Positions 9,194 to 17,924 are shown, numbered from the stretch's first letter. The stretch: DNA of 64,000 bases from Mailhella sp. (GCA_017940105.1 JAGAZG010000168.1:6361-70360); one strand, 5' to 3'. The notes: generated by a model from the sequence alone, not told the origin. Numbers and translations: made by a program.

Positions 9194-9444
9194 TGGCCGT
9201 GACCGACTTCAATGAGAAGCTGATGGAATTTTGGCGGTGCTTGCAGGACATGGCCATCGAGCTGTATCAGAGATTTGTTCGTGCGTATCGAGAGATAAAG
9301 CGGATAATTGAGGCAATGCCGCTGTGGGAAGCAGACCTAAGAAACCAGATACTGCGAAAAGCCAAGTACCTGCGACGCATGGCGCACAGCAAGCGGCATC
9401 GTCGCAAGCGAAAGAAACCATTGCACAGGAGGAAAAGGAAATGA
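9193..9444 (+). CDS. Basic hypothetical protein (83 aa)
   Basis: Start ATG 9193 overlaps the polymerase stop (TGATG). The C-terminal third is extremely basic, a run of R, K and H, and could bind nucleic acid. The stop overlaps the thyX start. The family is not recognised. Confidence 0.6.
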   Translation: MAVTDFNEKLMEFWRCLQDMAIELYQRFVRAYREIKRIIEAMPLWEADLRNQILRKAKYLRRMAHSKRHRRKRKKPLHRRKRK

Positions 9445-10079
9445 GGATTGTAACCCCAAGCATTGAAATTGTGACCCCGCTTGACGGCAATGCCGTCGTA
9501 AAGCACATTGAGCGCTGCGGACGTGTTTGCTATAAGTCCGAGGACAGAATTATTGACGGTTCTGCTCAGAAGTTTATCAAAGCCATTATCGACTGCGGGC
9601 ATGAGTCGGTGCTGGAACATTTCAGCATCACCGTTAAGTTCATTGTTGACCGTGGTGTGTCGCATGAAATCGTGCGGCACAGACTGGCATCCTATTCCCA
9701 GGAAAGCACCCGCTATTGCAACTATTCCAAGGGCGAGTTCGGTTCGGAAATCACAGTGGTAAAGCCGCCGTTTTTCGACGTGGGCGATGCCGGGTATGTA
9801 TGCTGGAAAGCTGCTTGCGAAGAAGCTGAGGAAGCCTATTTCGCCCTGCTCAACATCGGCTGCACACCGCAGGAGGCTCGGAGTGTACTGCCCAACAGCT
9901 TGAAGACTGAGTTGTATATGACTGCGAACCTTCGCGAATGGCGGTGGTTCTTCCGCAAACGTGCTGCGCCTGACGCTCATCCGCAGATGCGGGAGGTCGC
10001 TTATCCCTTGCTTGCGCAGATGAGCAATATGATACCAGGTGTGTTCGATGATTTGGGAGATTGCCATGACAAACCTTGA
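9441..10079 (+). CDS. thyX: Flavin-dependent thymidylate synthase
   Basis: ATG 9441 sits behind AGGAGGAAAAGGAA. The 212 residues carry the ThyX signature RHRxxxxxxxS (R79-H-R then S89, in RHRLASYSQEST) and the preceding HESVLEH segment. ThyX methylates dUMP to dTMP with methylenetetrahydrofolate, FAD and NADPH. Together with the DUF4406 and DUF5664-like genes downstream it forms a nucleotide-metabolism group in the early operon. Confidence 0.93.
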   Translation: MRIVTPSIEIVTPLDGNAVVKHIERCGRVCYKSEDRIIDGSAQKFIKAIIDCGHESVLEHFSITVKFIVDRGVSHEIVRHRLASYSQESTRYCNYSKGEFGSEITVVKPPFFDVGDAGYVCWKAACEEAEEAYFALLNIGCTPQEARSVLPNSLKTELYMTANLREWRWFFRKRAAPDAHPQMREVAYPLLAQMSNMIPGVFDDLGDCHDKP

Positions 10080-10287
10080 CAAGTTCATAGAGGTCATGAA
10101 CGCGACATTCGATGCTCACTTCAAGCCCGAAAATATGAAGCTCATGTGTACGCCCTGTGGCGTGTTGAAGCAGGGCAGACACGCCTGCAACCATTTCAAC
10201 TGCCTTAGCTGCGAAAGCTGGTGGCGCAGGGAATACAAGCCCCCGAAGGGAGGTGGTCGCAATGGAACCGACAGAAGCTCAGATTAG
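10066..10287 (+). CDS. Small cysteine-rich protein (73 aa)
   Basis: ATG 10066 overlaps the thyX end by 14 bases. Cysteines in CTPC, CNHFNC and LSCESWW form a plausible four-ligand zinc site in the central 30 residues. This could be a small zinc-binding regulator or accessory protein. No family assigned. Confidence 0.55.
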   Translation: MTNLDKFIEVMNATFDAHFKPENMKLMCTPCGVLKQGRHACNHFNCLSCESWWRREYKPPKGGGRNGTDRSSD

Positions 10288-10414
10288 TTATGCCAAGGAC
10301 TTGATGGCGAAGCTAGGCTACACCGAGGATGACTTGGAAGTTGATTTTGAATATATGACCCGCGCAGAAGTGTCGGAATTGATTGATGAATTGAAGGAGG
10401 AATGGGGCGAATGA
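10262..10414 (+). CDS. Small acidic protein (50 aa)
   Basis: ATG 10262 follows GGGAGGTGGTCGCA and the stop overlaps the next start (ATGA). The peptide is acidic and helical, with YAKDLMAKLGYTEDDL near the N-terminus. Coupling on both sides supports translation. Function unknown. Confidence 0.55.
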   Translation: MEPTEAQISYAKDLMAKLGYTEDDLEVDFEYMTRAEVSELIDELKEEWGE

Positions 10415-10665
10415 GAGAGTTGCCGAAAGCCGGAGAAACGTGGCGGCATTTCAAGAACCACGATTATCGCGTCATTGCCTGTCCTGTATTCCATACGGAG
10501 ACTGACGAACGCATGATTTGTTATCAGGCTATGTACGGCGCTGAGGGCATCTATGTACGTCCCCTTGCGATGTTTATGAGCGAGGTTGACCGCAAGAAGT
10601 ATCCCAATGCGCCACAGAAATACCGTTTCGAGAAAGTGGAGGCTGATGAACCAAATGGGAATTGA
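10411..10665 (+). CDS. DUF1653 family protein
   Basis: ATG 10411 lies after GGAGGAATGGGGCG. The 84 residues match DUF1653: WRHFKNHDYRVIACPVFHTE, YQAMYG and RPLAMFMSEVD. Family members are small beta proteins of unknown function common in phages and bacteria. A second copy of the family is encoded at 63302-63595 on the other strand. Confidence 0.85.
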   Translation: MRELPKAGETWRHFKNHDYRVIACPVFHTETDERMICYQAMYGAEGIYVRPLAMFMSEVDRKKYPNAPQKYRFEKVEADEPNGN

Positions 10666-10876
10666 AACTATGATGGCTTTACTGACAGTCATATCATTGC
10701 TGGCGGCGGGCACTACATGGGTATTCGCCTGGAAGATAAACCATCAGTGGTCTGACTTCATCGACAAGCAAAATGAAGATTGGGCAAAATTATGCACCCG
10801 GCTGAATGACGAATGGTTTAAGTTATACCAGACGATTTCAGAAAAGAATGCAACCGAAAATCGAGAAAGTGAGTGA
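10646..10876 (+). CDS. Small membrane protein with C-terminal helix (76 aa)
   Basis: ATG 10646 follows GTGGAGG and overlaps the DUF1653 gene by 20 bases. Residues 6-28 form one membrane segment (LLTVISLLAAGTTWVFAW), followed by a cytoplasmic or periplasmic helix rich in W, K and E. The role is unknown. It is too far from the lysis cassette to call it a holin. Confidence 0.6.
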   Translation: MNQMGIETMMALLTVISLLAAGTTWVFAWKINHQWSDFIDKQNEDWAKLCTRLNDEWFKLYQTISEKNATENRESE

Positions 10877-10882
10877 TTGAGC

Positions 10883-11197
10883 ATGGGGGTAATGAGAGAA
10901 CGCCCATCAAGACCGAAGACAGATGAATCTGCTGTAAATAAGCTGTACCCTCAGGACACCGAGCCGAATGAGTATCGCTATACCTCCCCTGCTTGGCTTG
11001 ATGCCATTGCAGAAGGGCTGACCAAGGGAGCCGTGAAGCATCCCGGCGAGACATGGCGACAGATACCTGCTGACGAGCATCTTTCCCGTGCCATGCGGCA
11101 CATCAACCTGTACCGCATGGGCGACCGCTCCGAGCCTCATCTGGTGAACGCCAGTATGAGGTTGATGATGGCGTTTGAGGTCAGCCAGCATGAGTAG
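10883..11197 (+). CDS. DUF5664-like protein (dATP/dGTP diphosphohydrolase-type)
   Basis: The SRAMRHINLYRMGD and NASMRLMMAFE segments resemble the DUF5664 family, annotated in databases as a dATP/dGTP diphosphohydrolase domain. The start is uncertain: ATG 10883 or the in-frame TTG 10877, both with weak ribosome binding sites. A nucleotide role fits the neighbouring thyX and DUF4406 genes, but catalysis is inferred only. The stop overlaps the next gene. Confidence 0.65.
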   Translation: MGVMRERPSRPKTDESAVNKLYPQDTEPNEYRYTSPAWLDAIAEGLTKGAVKHPGETWRQIPADEHLSRAMRHINLYRMGDRSEPHLVNASMRLMMAFEVSQHE

Positions 11198-11390
11198 ACC
11201 AACGCCAAGGCAGCTTGCTTATATCGCCAAAATCGAGGAATACCTTGGAATCATGTTCCTGGGCAACACCAAGATGGATGCAACCTCGTGGCTGCACGAC
11301 TATGCTCCGATTTATGAGCGGGAAATGTGGCTGCGATCACTGAACCATGATGCAGAGCTGGAAGCCGCTGATGCCAGAAGGGATTGGTGA
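11190..11390 (+). CDS. Hypothetical protein (66 aa)
   Basis: ATG 11190 overlaps the previous stop by 8 bases. The start SRPTPRQLAYIAKIEEYLGI resembles the small phage proteins that begin with a TP.Q..YI..I helix, whose function is unknown. Confidence 0.55.
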   Translation: MSRPTPRQLAYIAKIEEYLGIMFLGNTKMDATSWLHDYAPIYEREMWLRSLNHDAELEAADARRDW

Positions 11391-11392
11391 GT

Positions 11393-11857
11393 ATGAAGAA
11401 AGATGAATTGATGCCCTGCCCGTTATGTGGTAGTCAGCCTGTCCTTGATGAAGTGAAGCCCCATACGCATTCCGAATGGTTGAAAAAGGAGCTTCCCGAC
11501 CTGCCGGATTCCCACGGCGAATGTTTCGTGGAATGCTGGAACTGCTCATGCGCAGTTGCAGCTCCGACAAAGAAGCAAGCCGTGGCATTGTGGAACAACC
11601 GCAAAGGATTCGTGGGCGTGGATGACTTCACCGTGATGATATTCGCTCTGCGGTATGCAGTGAACCGGCTCTCCTATGCGCCTGGGCTGGTTTGCGATTA
11701 CCTTCGGGACAGGCTCCCGCTCCTGAACAGCAATCAGAAAGAAATGCTGGTTAAGGAACTGAAGGATAAGCTGAAGTACAGGGAATGCGCTGATGACATC
11801 GCAGAGCATTATGTGAAGAAGCTATTAGCGGAGGTGGAGAAACAGGATGGAAAATAA
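11393..11857 (+). CDS. Lar-like zinc domain fused to a helical domain
   Basis: ATG 11393 is chosen over the in-frame TTG 11384. Residues 6-65 resemble the Lar restriction-alleviation family: LMPCPLCGSQPVL, a later CWNC pair and KKQAVALWNNR. Four cysteines should bind one zinc. About 90 further helical residues have no match that I know. Lar of the Rac prophage modulates type I restriction-modification, but most phage homologues are untested, so an anti-restriction role is only suggested. Confidence 0.65.
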   Translation: MKKDELMPCPLCGSQPVLDEVKPHTHSEWLKKELPDLPDSHGECFVECWNCSCAVAAPTKKQAVALWNNRKGFVGVDDFTVMIFALRYAVNRLSYAPGLVCDYLRDRLPLLNSNQKEMLVKELKDKLKYRECADDIAEHYVKKLLAEVEKQDGK

Positions 11858-12089
11858 TGTTATTGACCTGACAAAAAAAATGATGGAGGAAAGCAGCTTC
11901 GGAATTGTCTCTTGCAAGCACGACAGCGGAATAGCTGTGGCGGTCAAGGGCAACCCTCCGCAGATTGCTTTCGCGATTGCCTTGCTCATAAAGAATCTGC
12001 ACGAGGAAGGCAAAGTACCGCTGAAGGAATTCGGCAGCATGATAAACGATGCTATGGCCATGATGCTTGAGGAGGGAGTCAAGATATGA
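11847..12089 (+). CDS. Hypothetical protein (80 aa)
   Basis: Overlaps both neighbours (11 and 4 bases). The protein has a central GIAVAVKGNPPQIAFAIALLI segment and helical ends. It resembles a type of small phage protein without known function. No domain assigned. Confidence 0.6.
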   Translation: MENNVIDLTKKMMEESSFGIVSCKHDSGIAVAVKGNPPQIAFAIALLIKNLHEEGKVPLKEFGSMINDAMAMMLEEGVKI

Positions 12090-12496
12090 AGAAGGTATAT
12101 ATCTGCTCGCGGTATCGCGCTGATGCGAGGCATACGGTTCAGGAGAATATCGACCGTGCCTATTTCGCCTGTGGGTGGGCGCTCTCGCATGGCTATGCGC
12201 CATTTGCCCCACATCTTATCTACCCCCACTGCCTTGATGACAACGACCCTGATGAAAGGAAGCTGGGCATTGAGGCGGGGCTTGCGTTCCTGGCCGATTG
12301 CGATGAAGTCTGGCAATGGGGAGCCACGGTGTCAGAGGGCATGGCAAAAGAGCTTGCCATGGCAAAGACGTGGAACATCCCCATCAAGGTATTCAATAGC
12401 ATCGGCATTCCGAAAGACCGCTGGAATCGGGAGGAAGAAGAATGCAGCATGACCGCAAAATCATTTTATCCGTCGGCAGCAATCGCCGGAGCGTAA
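12086..12496 (+). CDS. DUF4406 family, nucleoside 2-deoxyribosyltransferase-like
   Basis: The start MKKVYICSRYRAD, a middle APFAPHLIYP and the WGATVSEGMAKELAMA segment are the landmarks of DUF4406/nucleoside 2-deoxyribosyltransferase-like proteins, with a catalytic-type glutamate in SEG. Such enzymes exchange or hydrolyse bases of deoxynucleosides. The 3' end overlaps the VapE gene by 55 bases, tightly linking nucleotide metabolism and replication. Confidence 0.8.
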   Translation: MKKVYICSRYRADARHTVQENIDRAYFACGWALSHGYAPFAPHLIYPHCLDDNDPDERKLGIEAGLAFLADCDEVWQWGATVSEGMAKELAMAKTWNIPIKVFNSIGIPKDRWNREEEECSMTAKSFYPSAAIAGA

Positions 12497-14853
12497 GCTG
12501 GCAGCCGCAGACCATGATGCTGTCGGAGTTCTATGAAAAGCTCCGTATTCCCAGCCGTTCCACGGAGACGATGGCTGAGTACCTTGCCCTGAAAAAGTCC
12601 GAGCAGGACGACAAGAAGGACATTGGCGGGTTCGTGGCGGGCAGCCTCTCCGGCGCCCGCCGCAAAGCCGGGGCGGTTACGGGGCGTGACCTCATCACGC
12701 TGGACTTCGACAACATCCCGCCGGGAGGCACGGAGGATGTGCTGCGTCGTGTGGAGGGACTTGGGTGCGGGTACTGCATCTACTCCACACGCAAGCACTC
12801 CCCCACCACTCCCCGGCTCCGCATCCTGCTGCCATTCGACCGTTCAGCATCGGCGGACGAGTACGAGCCAGCCGCCCGCTACATGGCGGCGGCCATTGGC
12901 ATGGAGTTTGCCGACCCGACCACGTTCGAGGCATCACGCCTGATGTACTGGCCAAGCTGCTGCGCGGACGGCGAATACGTCTTCACTTATGAGGATAAGC
13001 CCATGCTGTCTGTGGACGGTCTTCTCGATGCCGTCACGGAGAAGTACGGCGACTGGAAGGACGTGACGAACTGGCCACAGGTTCCCGGCTCGGAAAACGC
13101 CTATCGCAAGCTCGCGACAAAGCAATCAGATCCCGTGACAAAGGCTGGCATCATCGGGGCGTTCTGCCGGACTTATGACATCTACACCGCAATGGAATCA
13201 TTTCTCCCCGGCATCTATGCACCGGTGGACAATATGCCTGGACGGTATACCTATCTCGGCGGCAGTACCACGGGCGGGGCCGTTATTTATGACAATGGAC
13301 TGTTCCTTTACTCGCACCACTCCACTGACCCTTGCAGCGGAAGGCTGGTCAATGCGTTCGACCTCGTGAGGCTTCACAAGTTCGGGGACGCAGATGATGA
13401 TGCCGGGGCAAACACCCCGGCGAACCGCCTCCCATCCTATCAGATGATGTGCGAGCTTGCCGTTGCGGATGCCAAGGTATCGAGGCAGCTTGCCAAGGAA
13501 CGGGCAGAATCAGCAGTCAGCGACTTCGGCCAGCTTGCCACCCACGAGGATGACGAAGGCAGCCTGGACTGGACAACGGAGCTGGAACTGAACAGCCAGA
13601 CCGGAGCCATCAAGGCGACCATCGACAACATTTGGCTGATACTGGAAAACGACCCGAACCTGCGTGGCAAGTTCGCATTGAACGAGTTCGCAGGGCGCGG
13701 GGAAATCCTCGGCGAATTGCCGTGGAGTCCATTTGCGGGCCGCAGGGCGTGGGCTGACAATGACAATCAGGGCCTGTACTGGTATTTCGAGAAGGTTTAT
13801 AAGATTACAGGCAACGGGAAGATTGACGGCGCCCTGTCGCTCCACAGTGAGAAGCATAAGTTCAACGACGTAAAGAACTATCTCGGCGGGCTGCAATGGG
13901 ATGGCGTTCCGAGGCTGGACACGCTTTTGGTGGATTACCTCGGCGCGGCGAACAGCAACTACGTGCGGGCCGTTACACGAAAGGCGTTCACGGCGGCAGT
14001 AGCACGGGCCATGACCCCCGGCTGCAAGTATGACACGATGCTGATTCTTTCTGGGCCGCAGGGCCTCGGCAAGTCCACGTTCCTTGACCGCATGAGCCGT
14101 GGGTGGTTCAACGATGGCATCCGCACCTTTGAGGGCAAGGAAGCCAGCGAGCTGTTGCAGGGTGTATGGCTCATTGAGATACAGGAACTGGATGCTTTCC
14201 GCAAGACGGATGTGTCCCGTATCAAGCAGTTCCTGAGCCTTCGGTATGACCGCTTCAGGGCTGCCTATGGGCGGCACGTCAAGGACATCCCCAGGTGCTG
14301 CGTGTTTTTCGGAACGACGAACACAACCGAGTTCCTGCGGGACAGGACAGGCAATCGTCGGTTCTGGCCCGTGGATGTCGGGGTATTCCAGCGGAAGAAG
14401 GACATCTGGAAACAGCTCAATCAGGAAATCGACCAGATTTGGGCAGAGGCGGTCATGCGGTGGCGCATCGGCGAAAGCCTCCACCTTATCGGCGATGTGG
14501 AAAATGAAGCAAGGGTCGTGCAGGAAGAACACAGAGAAGCCGGAAACCTCGAAGGACTGATAGCGCAGTACCTTGAAAGGCCGGTGCCAGAAGACTGGCA
14601 GAAATGGTCTTTGGAAAAGCGCAAAATGTTCCTGAACGGTGAAGGAACCGCAGAAAACCTCGTTCCCCGTGACAGGGTATGTGCCTTGGAGATATGGTGC
14701 GAGGTACTGAACGGCCAGATGAAAGACCTGTCGTACACAACGACCACAGAGATAAACGACATTTTAAGGTCGATGCCAATGTGGGAAAAGACGTCGAATG
14801 GACTGCGGTTTGGATACTGCGGATACCAGCGGGGATTTCGCAGAAAGCATTGA
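12442..14853 (+). CDS. VapE-family primase-helicase
   Basis: ATG 12442 follows GGGAGGAAGAA. The 803-residue protein has an N-terminal primase-like (PriCT/RepB type) region with DLITLDFDNIP near 82 and a C-terminal virulence-associated E ATPase with Walker A GPQGLGKST near 538, a Walker B-type VWLIEIQELDAF and the sensor-like FFGTTN segment, then TGNRRFWPVDV. Such proteins start and drive phage replication, often acting on an origin nearby. The gene is followed by 312 bases of AT-rich repeats whose inverted copy lies at 43.6-43.96 kb. Confidence 0.9.
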   Translation: MQHDRKIILSVGSNRRSVSWQPQTMMLSEFYEKLRIPSRSTETMAEYLALKKSEQDDKKDIGGFVAGSLSGARRKAGAVTGRDLITLDFDNIPPGGTEDVLRRVEGLGCGYCIYSTRKHSPTTPRLRILLPFDRSASADEYEPAARYMAAAIGMEFADPTTFEASRLMYWPSCCADGEYVFTYEDKPMLSVDGLLDAVTEKYGDWKDVTNWPQVPGSENAYRKLATKQSDPVTKAGIIGAFCRTYDIYTAMESFLPGIYAPVDNMPGRYTYLGGSTTGGAVIYDNGLFLYSHHSTDPCSGRLVNAFDLVRLHKFGDADDDAGANTPANRLPSYQMMCELAVADAKVSRQLAKERAESAVSDFGQLATHEDDEGSLDWTTELELNSQTGAIKATIDNIWLILENDPNLRGKFALNEFAGRGEILGELPWSPFAGRRAWADNDNQGLYWYFEKVYKITGNGKIDGALSLHSEKHKFNDVKNYLGGLQWDGVPRLDTLLVDYLGAANSNYVRAVTRKAFTAAVARAMTPGCKYDTMLILSGPQGLGKSTFLDRMSRGWFNDGIRTFEGKEASELLQGVWLIEIQELDAFRKTDVSRIKQFLSLRYDRFRAAYGRHVKDIPRCCVFFGTTNTTEFLRDRTGNRRFWPVDVGVFQRKKDIWKQLNQEIDQIWAEAVMRWRIGESLHLIGDVENEARVVQEEHREAGNLEGLIAQYLERPVPEDWQKWSLEKRKMFLNGEGTAENLVPRDRVCALEIWCEVLNGQMKDLSYTTTTEINDILRSMPMWEKTSNGLRFGYCGYQRGFRRKH

Positions 14854-15160
14854 CGAGATGTTTCCAAAGGGGCGAAACTTCGACTTTGCAGAACAATTTA
14901 GGCACGAAAGTCTAAGTTTAGGCACGAAATTCAACCCATTGTTTCGGGCTAGTTTGTTATCAAGTTTCAGGGCTTGTTTCGGGGTTGTTTCGGCGTGAAG
15001 CCTTGATATATCTATACTTATAGTTATATTGAAACATTGAAACATTTAATCTTAATAGAATAGAAGAATAGGTGTTTTAGAGAATATAGGTAAATAATGT
15101 ATATGCCTAATGTACCTAATATACCTATATTGAGTAATATAAGGATTTGGAGGTGCTGTT
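14845..15160 (+). repeat. AT-rich non-coding segment, left copy of a ~300 bp inverted duplication; candidate origin
   Basis: No gene lies here. The first half holds repeated short motifs: TTAGGCACGAAA twice, and GTTTCGGG/GTTTCAGGG/GTTTCGGGG/GTTTCGGCG in a row. The second half is very AT-rich, with GAAACATTGAAACATTT and several ACCTA/TAGGT words. The whole segment, from the KH-stop codons of the upstream gene to the ribosome binding site of the next, is similar to the reverse complement of 43640-43955. This includes a perfect 33-nt match (15033-15065 with 43731-43763). Iteron-like repeats beside an AT-rich tract after a replication ATPase are what an origin looks like; this is inference. Confidence 0.6.
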
Positions 15161-15165
15161 TCGCC

Positions 15166-15372
15166 ATGATTCCGGTTGAAAAATACGTCGCTGAGGCCGA
15201 CAAAATCGAGTGGCTTGAAGGGCTGCTGAAGTCGCACGGCTCGATGCTGCGCGAGACGATTTTCGAGGAGGGTGCGAAGTTGGGCTTTTCGCGGCAGAGC
15301 ATAAAAAACGCCCGCCGCTTCGAGGGGTCACGCATCGTGGCCCGTGAGGGCTTTTGGATTTGGCGAGGTTAG
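15166..15372 (+). CDS. Small helix-turn-helix-like protein (68 aa)
   Basis: ATG 15166 follows GGAGGTG at a somewhat long 12 bases. The centre (GAKLGFSRQSIKNARR) resembles the recognition part of the small winged-helix domain found at the end of phage primase/AAA proteins, and WIWRG may be its wing. Here it is a separate gene between VapE and the VRR-NUC nuclease. DNA binding is inferred. Confidence 0.6.
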   Translation: MIPVEKYVAEADKIEWLEGLLKSHGSMLRETIFEEGAKLGFSRQSIKNARRFEGSRIVAREGFWIWRG

Positions 15373-15375
15373 GCT

Positions 15376-15699
15376 ATGCTTGAGAAACAGATTGAACGTC
15401 GCCTGGTCGATGGCGTGAAGAAGCTCGGCGGGATGTGCATGAAATTCGTCAGCCCCGGTACGCCGGGTGTCCCTGACCGAATCATCGTGACCGCCACGGG
15501 CAGAGTGATTTTTGCGGAACTGAAGACCGAGACTGGCCGCCTGACGAAATTGCAGCGGCACACGGTCGAGCAGTTGAAGAAACGCGGGGCTGACGTGAGG
15601 GTTGTCAAAGGCTCTGATGAGGTCAAAGCCCTGCTGGCTGAGATTGAGAACGATGATTGCATACGGAGACTGAAGGCGGTGATGGACAATGAAATTTAA
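15376..15699 (+). CDS. VRR-NUC domain nuclease
   Basis: The 107 residues are a stand-alone VRR-NUC domain: GTPGVPDRIIV (catalytic Asp) and IFAELKTETGRLTKLQ (E and K of the PD-(D/E)xK core). Such phage enzymes act as structure-specific, possibly Holliday junction, endonucleases. It overlaps the helicase gene by 11 bases, a pairing seen in many Firmicute phages. Confidence 0.9.
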   Translation: MLEKQIERRLVDGVKKLGGMCMKFVSPGTPGVPDRIIVTATGRVIFAELKTETGRLTKLQRHTVEQLKKRGADVRVVKGSDEVKALLAEIENDDCIRRLKAVMDNEI

Positions 15700-17068
15700 G
15701 CCGTACCCCTACCAGCAGTTCTGCATCGACTATGTGATCCGCAATGTTGCTGTTGGTTTGCTGCTGGATATGGGATTGGGCAAGACGGTCATCACGCTGA
15801 CCGCCCTCCATGACCTCCGTTACAATCGGTGGGAGGTATCGAAGCCGCTCATCATAGCACCGAAGAAAGTGGCCGAGGCCACCTGGACAGCTGAGGCTAA
15901 GAAATGGGAGCACCTGCGGATGATGCGGGTTGTTCCCGTCCTTGGCACGGTGAGCCAGCGATTGAAAGCCCTTGCCACTCCCGCCGATGTATATGTCATC
16001 AATCGCGAAAATACGCAGTGGCTGGTCGAGCATTTCAAGAACTCATGGCCCTTTGACATGGTGGTGCTGGATGAAAGCTCGTCTTTCAAGAACAGCCAGA
16101 GCAAGCGGTTCAAGGCGCTCCGCCTTGTCCGCTCCCGCATCCGGCGCATCGTGGAACTGACGGGTACGCCAGCAAGCAATGGACTGGAAGACCTGTGGGC
16201 GCAGATTTTTCTGCTGGACGGGGGTCAGCGGCTCGGCAAGACTCTTGGTGCTTACCGCGACAGGTACTTCGTCCCCGGCAGGAGAAACCAGACGACGATA
16301 TTCAATTATGAGCCGAAGGACGGCAGCTTCGAGATGATTAAGCGGGCCATCAGCGACATCTGCATCAGCATGAAGGCCAGCGACTACATCAGCTTGCCGG
16401 ACATCGTTTACAACGAGGTTCCCGTGGCTCTCGATGCCAAGGCGAAGAAAGCCTATGAGCAGTTGGAGCGTGAGCTGCTTTTGGAAGTGAACGACGAGAC
16501 GATTACCGCTGGCAGTGCTGGCGTCCTGACTGGCAAGCTGTTGCAGCTTTGCAACGGTGCTGTTTACAGCGAGGATAGGAACGTCGTGCCAGTCCATGAC
16601 TGCAAGTTGGATGCCTTCATGGAACTGGTCGAGCAGTTGAACGGGCAGCACGCTCTCGTGTTCTACGACTTCAAGCATGACCGTGACCGGCTGCTTGATG
16701 CGCTGGCAAAGACGAAGCTGCGGGTCAGGGTCTACTCGCAAGCGCAGGACGAGGCAGACTGGAATGCCGGGTTAATCGACATCCTTCTCGCCCACCCTGC
16801 CAGTTGCGGTTATGGCTTGAATTTGCAGCAGGGAGGCCATCATGCCGTTTGGTTTGGGTTGACTTGGAGCCTTGAGCAGTATGAGCAAGCAAACAAGCGT
16901 CTGCACCGTCAAGGGCAGGAGCATCCAGTGGTCGTTCATCATCTAGTCGTGCAGGGCGGGATGGATGAATCTGTCATGGAGGCTCTGAAGAACAAGGGAG
17001 ATATGCAGGAAGCCCTGCTTGCCGCCCTCAAAGCCCGCATAAGCAGATTGTGCAGTAAATGCAGGTAG
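15689..17068 (+). CDS. SNF2-type DNA helicase/translocase
   Basis: The 459 residues carry SF2/SNF2 motifs: motif I DMGLGKT at 27-33, motif II VVLDESSS near 125 (DESS in place of DEAH), motif III ELTGTPASN near 155, and C-terminal motifs with NKRLHRQGQEHPV. Its partnership with the VRR-NUC protein suggests remodelling of replication or recombination intermediates. Confidence 0.9.
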   Translation: MKFKPYPYQQFCIDYVIRNVAVGLLLDMGLGKTVITLTALHDLRYNRWEVSKPLIIAPKKVAEATWTAEAKKWEHLRMMRVVPVLGTVSQRLKALATPADVYVINRENTQWLVEHFKNSWPFDMVVLDESSSFKNSQSKRFKALRLVRSRIRRIVELTGTPASNGLEDLWAQIFLLDGGQRLGKTLGAYRDRYFVPGRRNQTTIFNYEPKDGSFEMIKRAISDICISMKASDYISLPDIVYNEVPVALDAKAKKAYEQLERELLLEVNDETITAGSAGVLTGKLLQLCNGAVYSEDRNVVPVHDCKLDAFMELVEQLNGQHALVFYDFKHDRDRLLDALAKTKLRVRVYSQAQDEADWNAGLIDILLAHPASCGYGLNLQQGGHHAVWFGLTWSLEQYEQANKRLHRQGQEHPVVVHHLVVQGGMDESVMEALKNKGDMQEALLAALKARISRLCSKCR

Positions 17069-17083
17069 AAAAGGAGGATGCCC

Positions 17084-17560
17084 ATGCAGAAGGAAGAAAT
17101 TGCTGAAATAGCCCGTATTGCGGCGGTTGAGGCGTTGGCCAAGCGGGATAGCATCGTCAAGGAGGAGCTTGATGCCAGATACCATGATGTGAAGCTCTTG
17201 ATGAAGAATTACCGCAAGCTGAAAGCCCACTATGCGCACGTCTCGCCGGAAGCGTTGGAGGTCAACGCCATCTGCTCGTTGAAGCGGAAGACTGGCTTGA
17301 TGATGAGCCATGTGGACAGGATGCTGTCAGCATACAAGGCCCTTTGCGAGAGTGCCGTGGAACGTCACGAGGCGATGCGATGGGATGCTTTGTATATGCG
17401 GTATATTTCTGACGAGCGGCTGACCATTGACGACATCGCCGCCCGCCTGGGCGACGTTGACCGCCGCACGTTCTATCGGTATATTGACAGGGCTTTCGAG
17501 GATATGGCGGTGCTGCTGTTCGGCATCGAAGCCATCGGGACTTGGAAGCCGAAGAAATAG
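17084..17560 (+). CDS. ArpU/sigma-like late transcription regulator
   Basis: I chose ATG 17084, six bases after AAGGAGG; ATG 17078 is too close to it. The 158-residue protein is helical, and its last third (about 105-145) forms a helix-turn-helix like sigma region 4: a RYISDERLTIDDIAARLGDVDRRTFYR-type element, given here in part only. Position at the end of the early operon and length match ArpU/RinA-type activators that switch on late genes. It may act on the repeated promoter blocks at 17.8, 23.6 and 58.8 kb. Confidence 0.75.
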   Translation: MQKEEIAEIARIAAVEALAKRDSIVKEELDARYHDVKLLMKNYRKLKAHYAHVSPEALEVNAICSLKRKTGLMMSHVDRMLSAYKALCESAVERHEAMRWDALYMRYISDERLTIDDIAARLGDVDRRTFYRYIDRAFEDMAVLLFGIEAIGTWKPKK

Positions 17561-17561
17561 T

Positions 17562-17592
17562 TGCCGGGGGCTTTTCAGCCCTCGGCATTTTT
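17562..17592 (+). terminator. Terminator of the early operon
   Basis: TGCCG and GGGCT pair with AGCCC and CGGCA around a TTTC loop, with TTTTT directly after. The stop of the ArpU-like gene is one base upstream. Confidence 0.85.
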
Positions 17593-17600
17593 CTGCTTTC

Positions 17601-17873
17601 GTGTGCTTTCCCGGTGAACATAGCCGCCCTCTCCTTGCTTTTCCGAAGCCCGCAATCCCTTACCACACAAAGGCTCAGAGAATATCGCTCCTACGGCGCA
17701 AAAATAATTTTCGTATATTCTTCTTTAGGCTATCGCAGGAAAACTGACCAGAGGGAAACCAGAAGGCATACAGAGAGCAGAAAATTTCGGCCCGTGGACA
17801 TTCCGACTTTCAGTAGAATTCTTGGAAAATAATTCGTAAACATGATTGACTTATACGGTTAGCGTGTTAAGAT
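17601..17873. repeat. Copy 1 of a triplicated ~270 bp regulatory block
   Basis: The interval 17561-17924 holds no gene apart from the terminator. It contains, left to right, GTGTGCTTTCCCGGTGAACA (17601), a conserved segment with CCTTACCACACAAAGGCTCAG and ATTTTCGTATATTCTTCTTT (17647-17730), GCCCGTGGACAT near 17793, an AT-rich stretch and the promoter at 17846-17873. The same order occurs in reverse orientation at 23591-23852 and 58780-59027. All three sit upstream of a gene that starts a new unit. Confidence 0.75.
17846..17873 (+). promoter_or_regulatory. Promoter P1
   Basis: TTGACT and TAAGAT are separated by 16 bases containing ACGGTTAGCGTG. The upstream sequence is AT-rich (TTGGAAAATAATTCG), like an UP element. 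The downstream GAAGACAAGATAAA is shared with the promoters at 18533 and 20006. Confidence 0.8.
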
Positions 17874-17924
17874 GAAGACAAGATAAATCATAACACCTGA
17901 ACAGAACGAAAGGGGTTGGACGAC

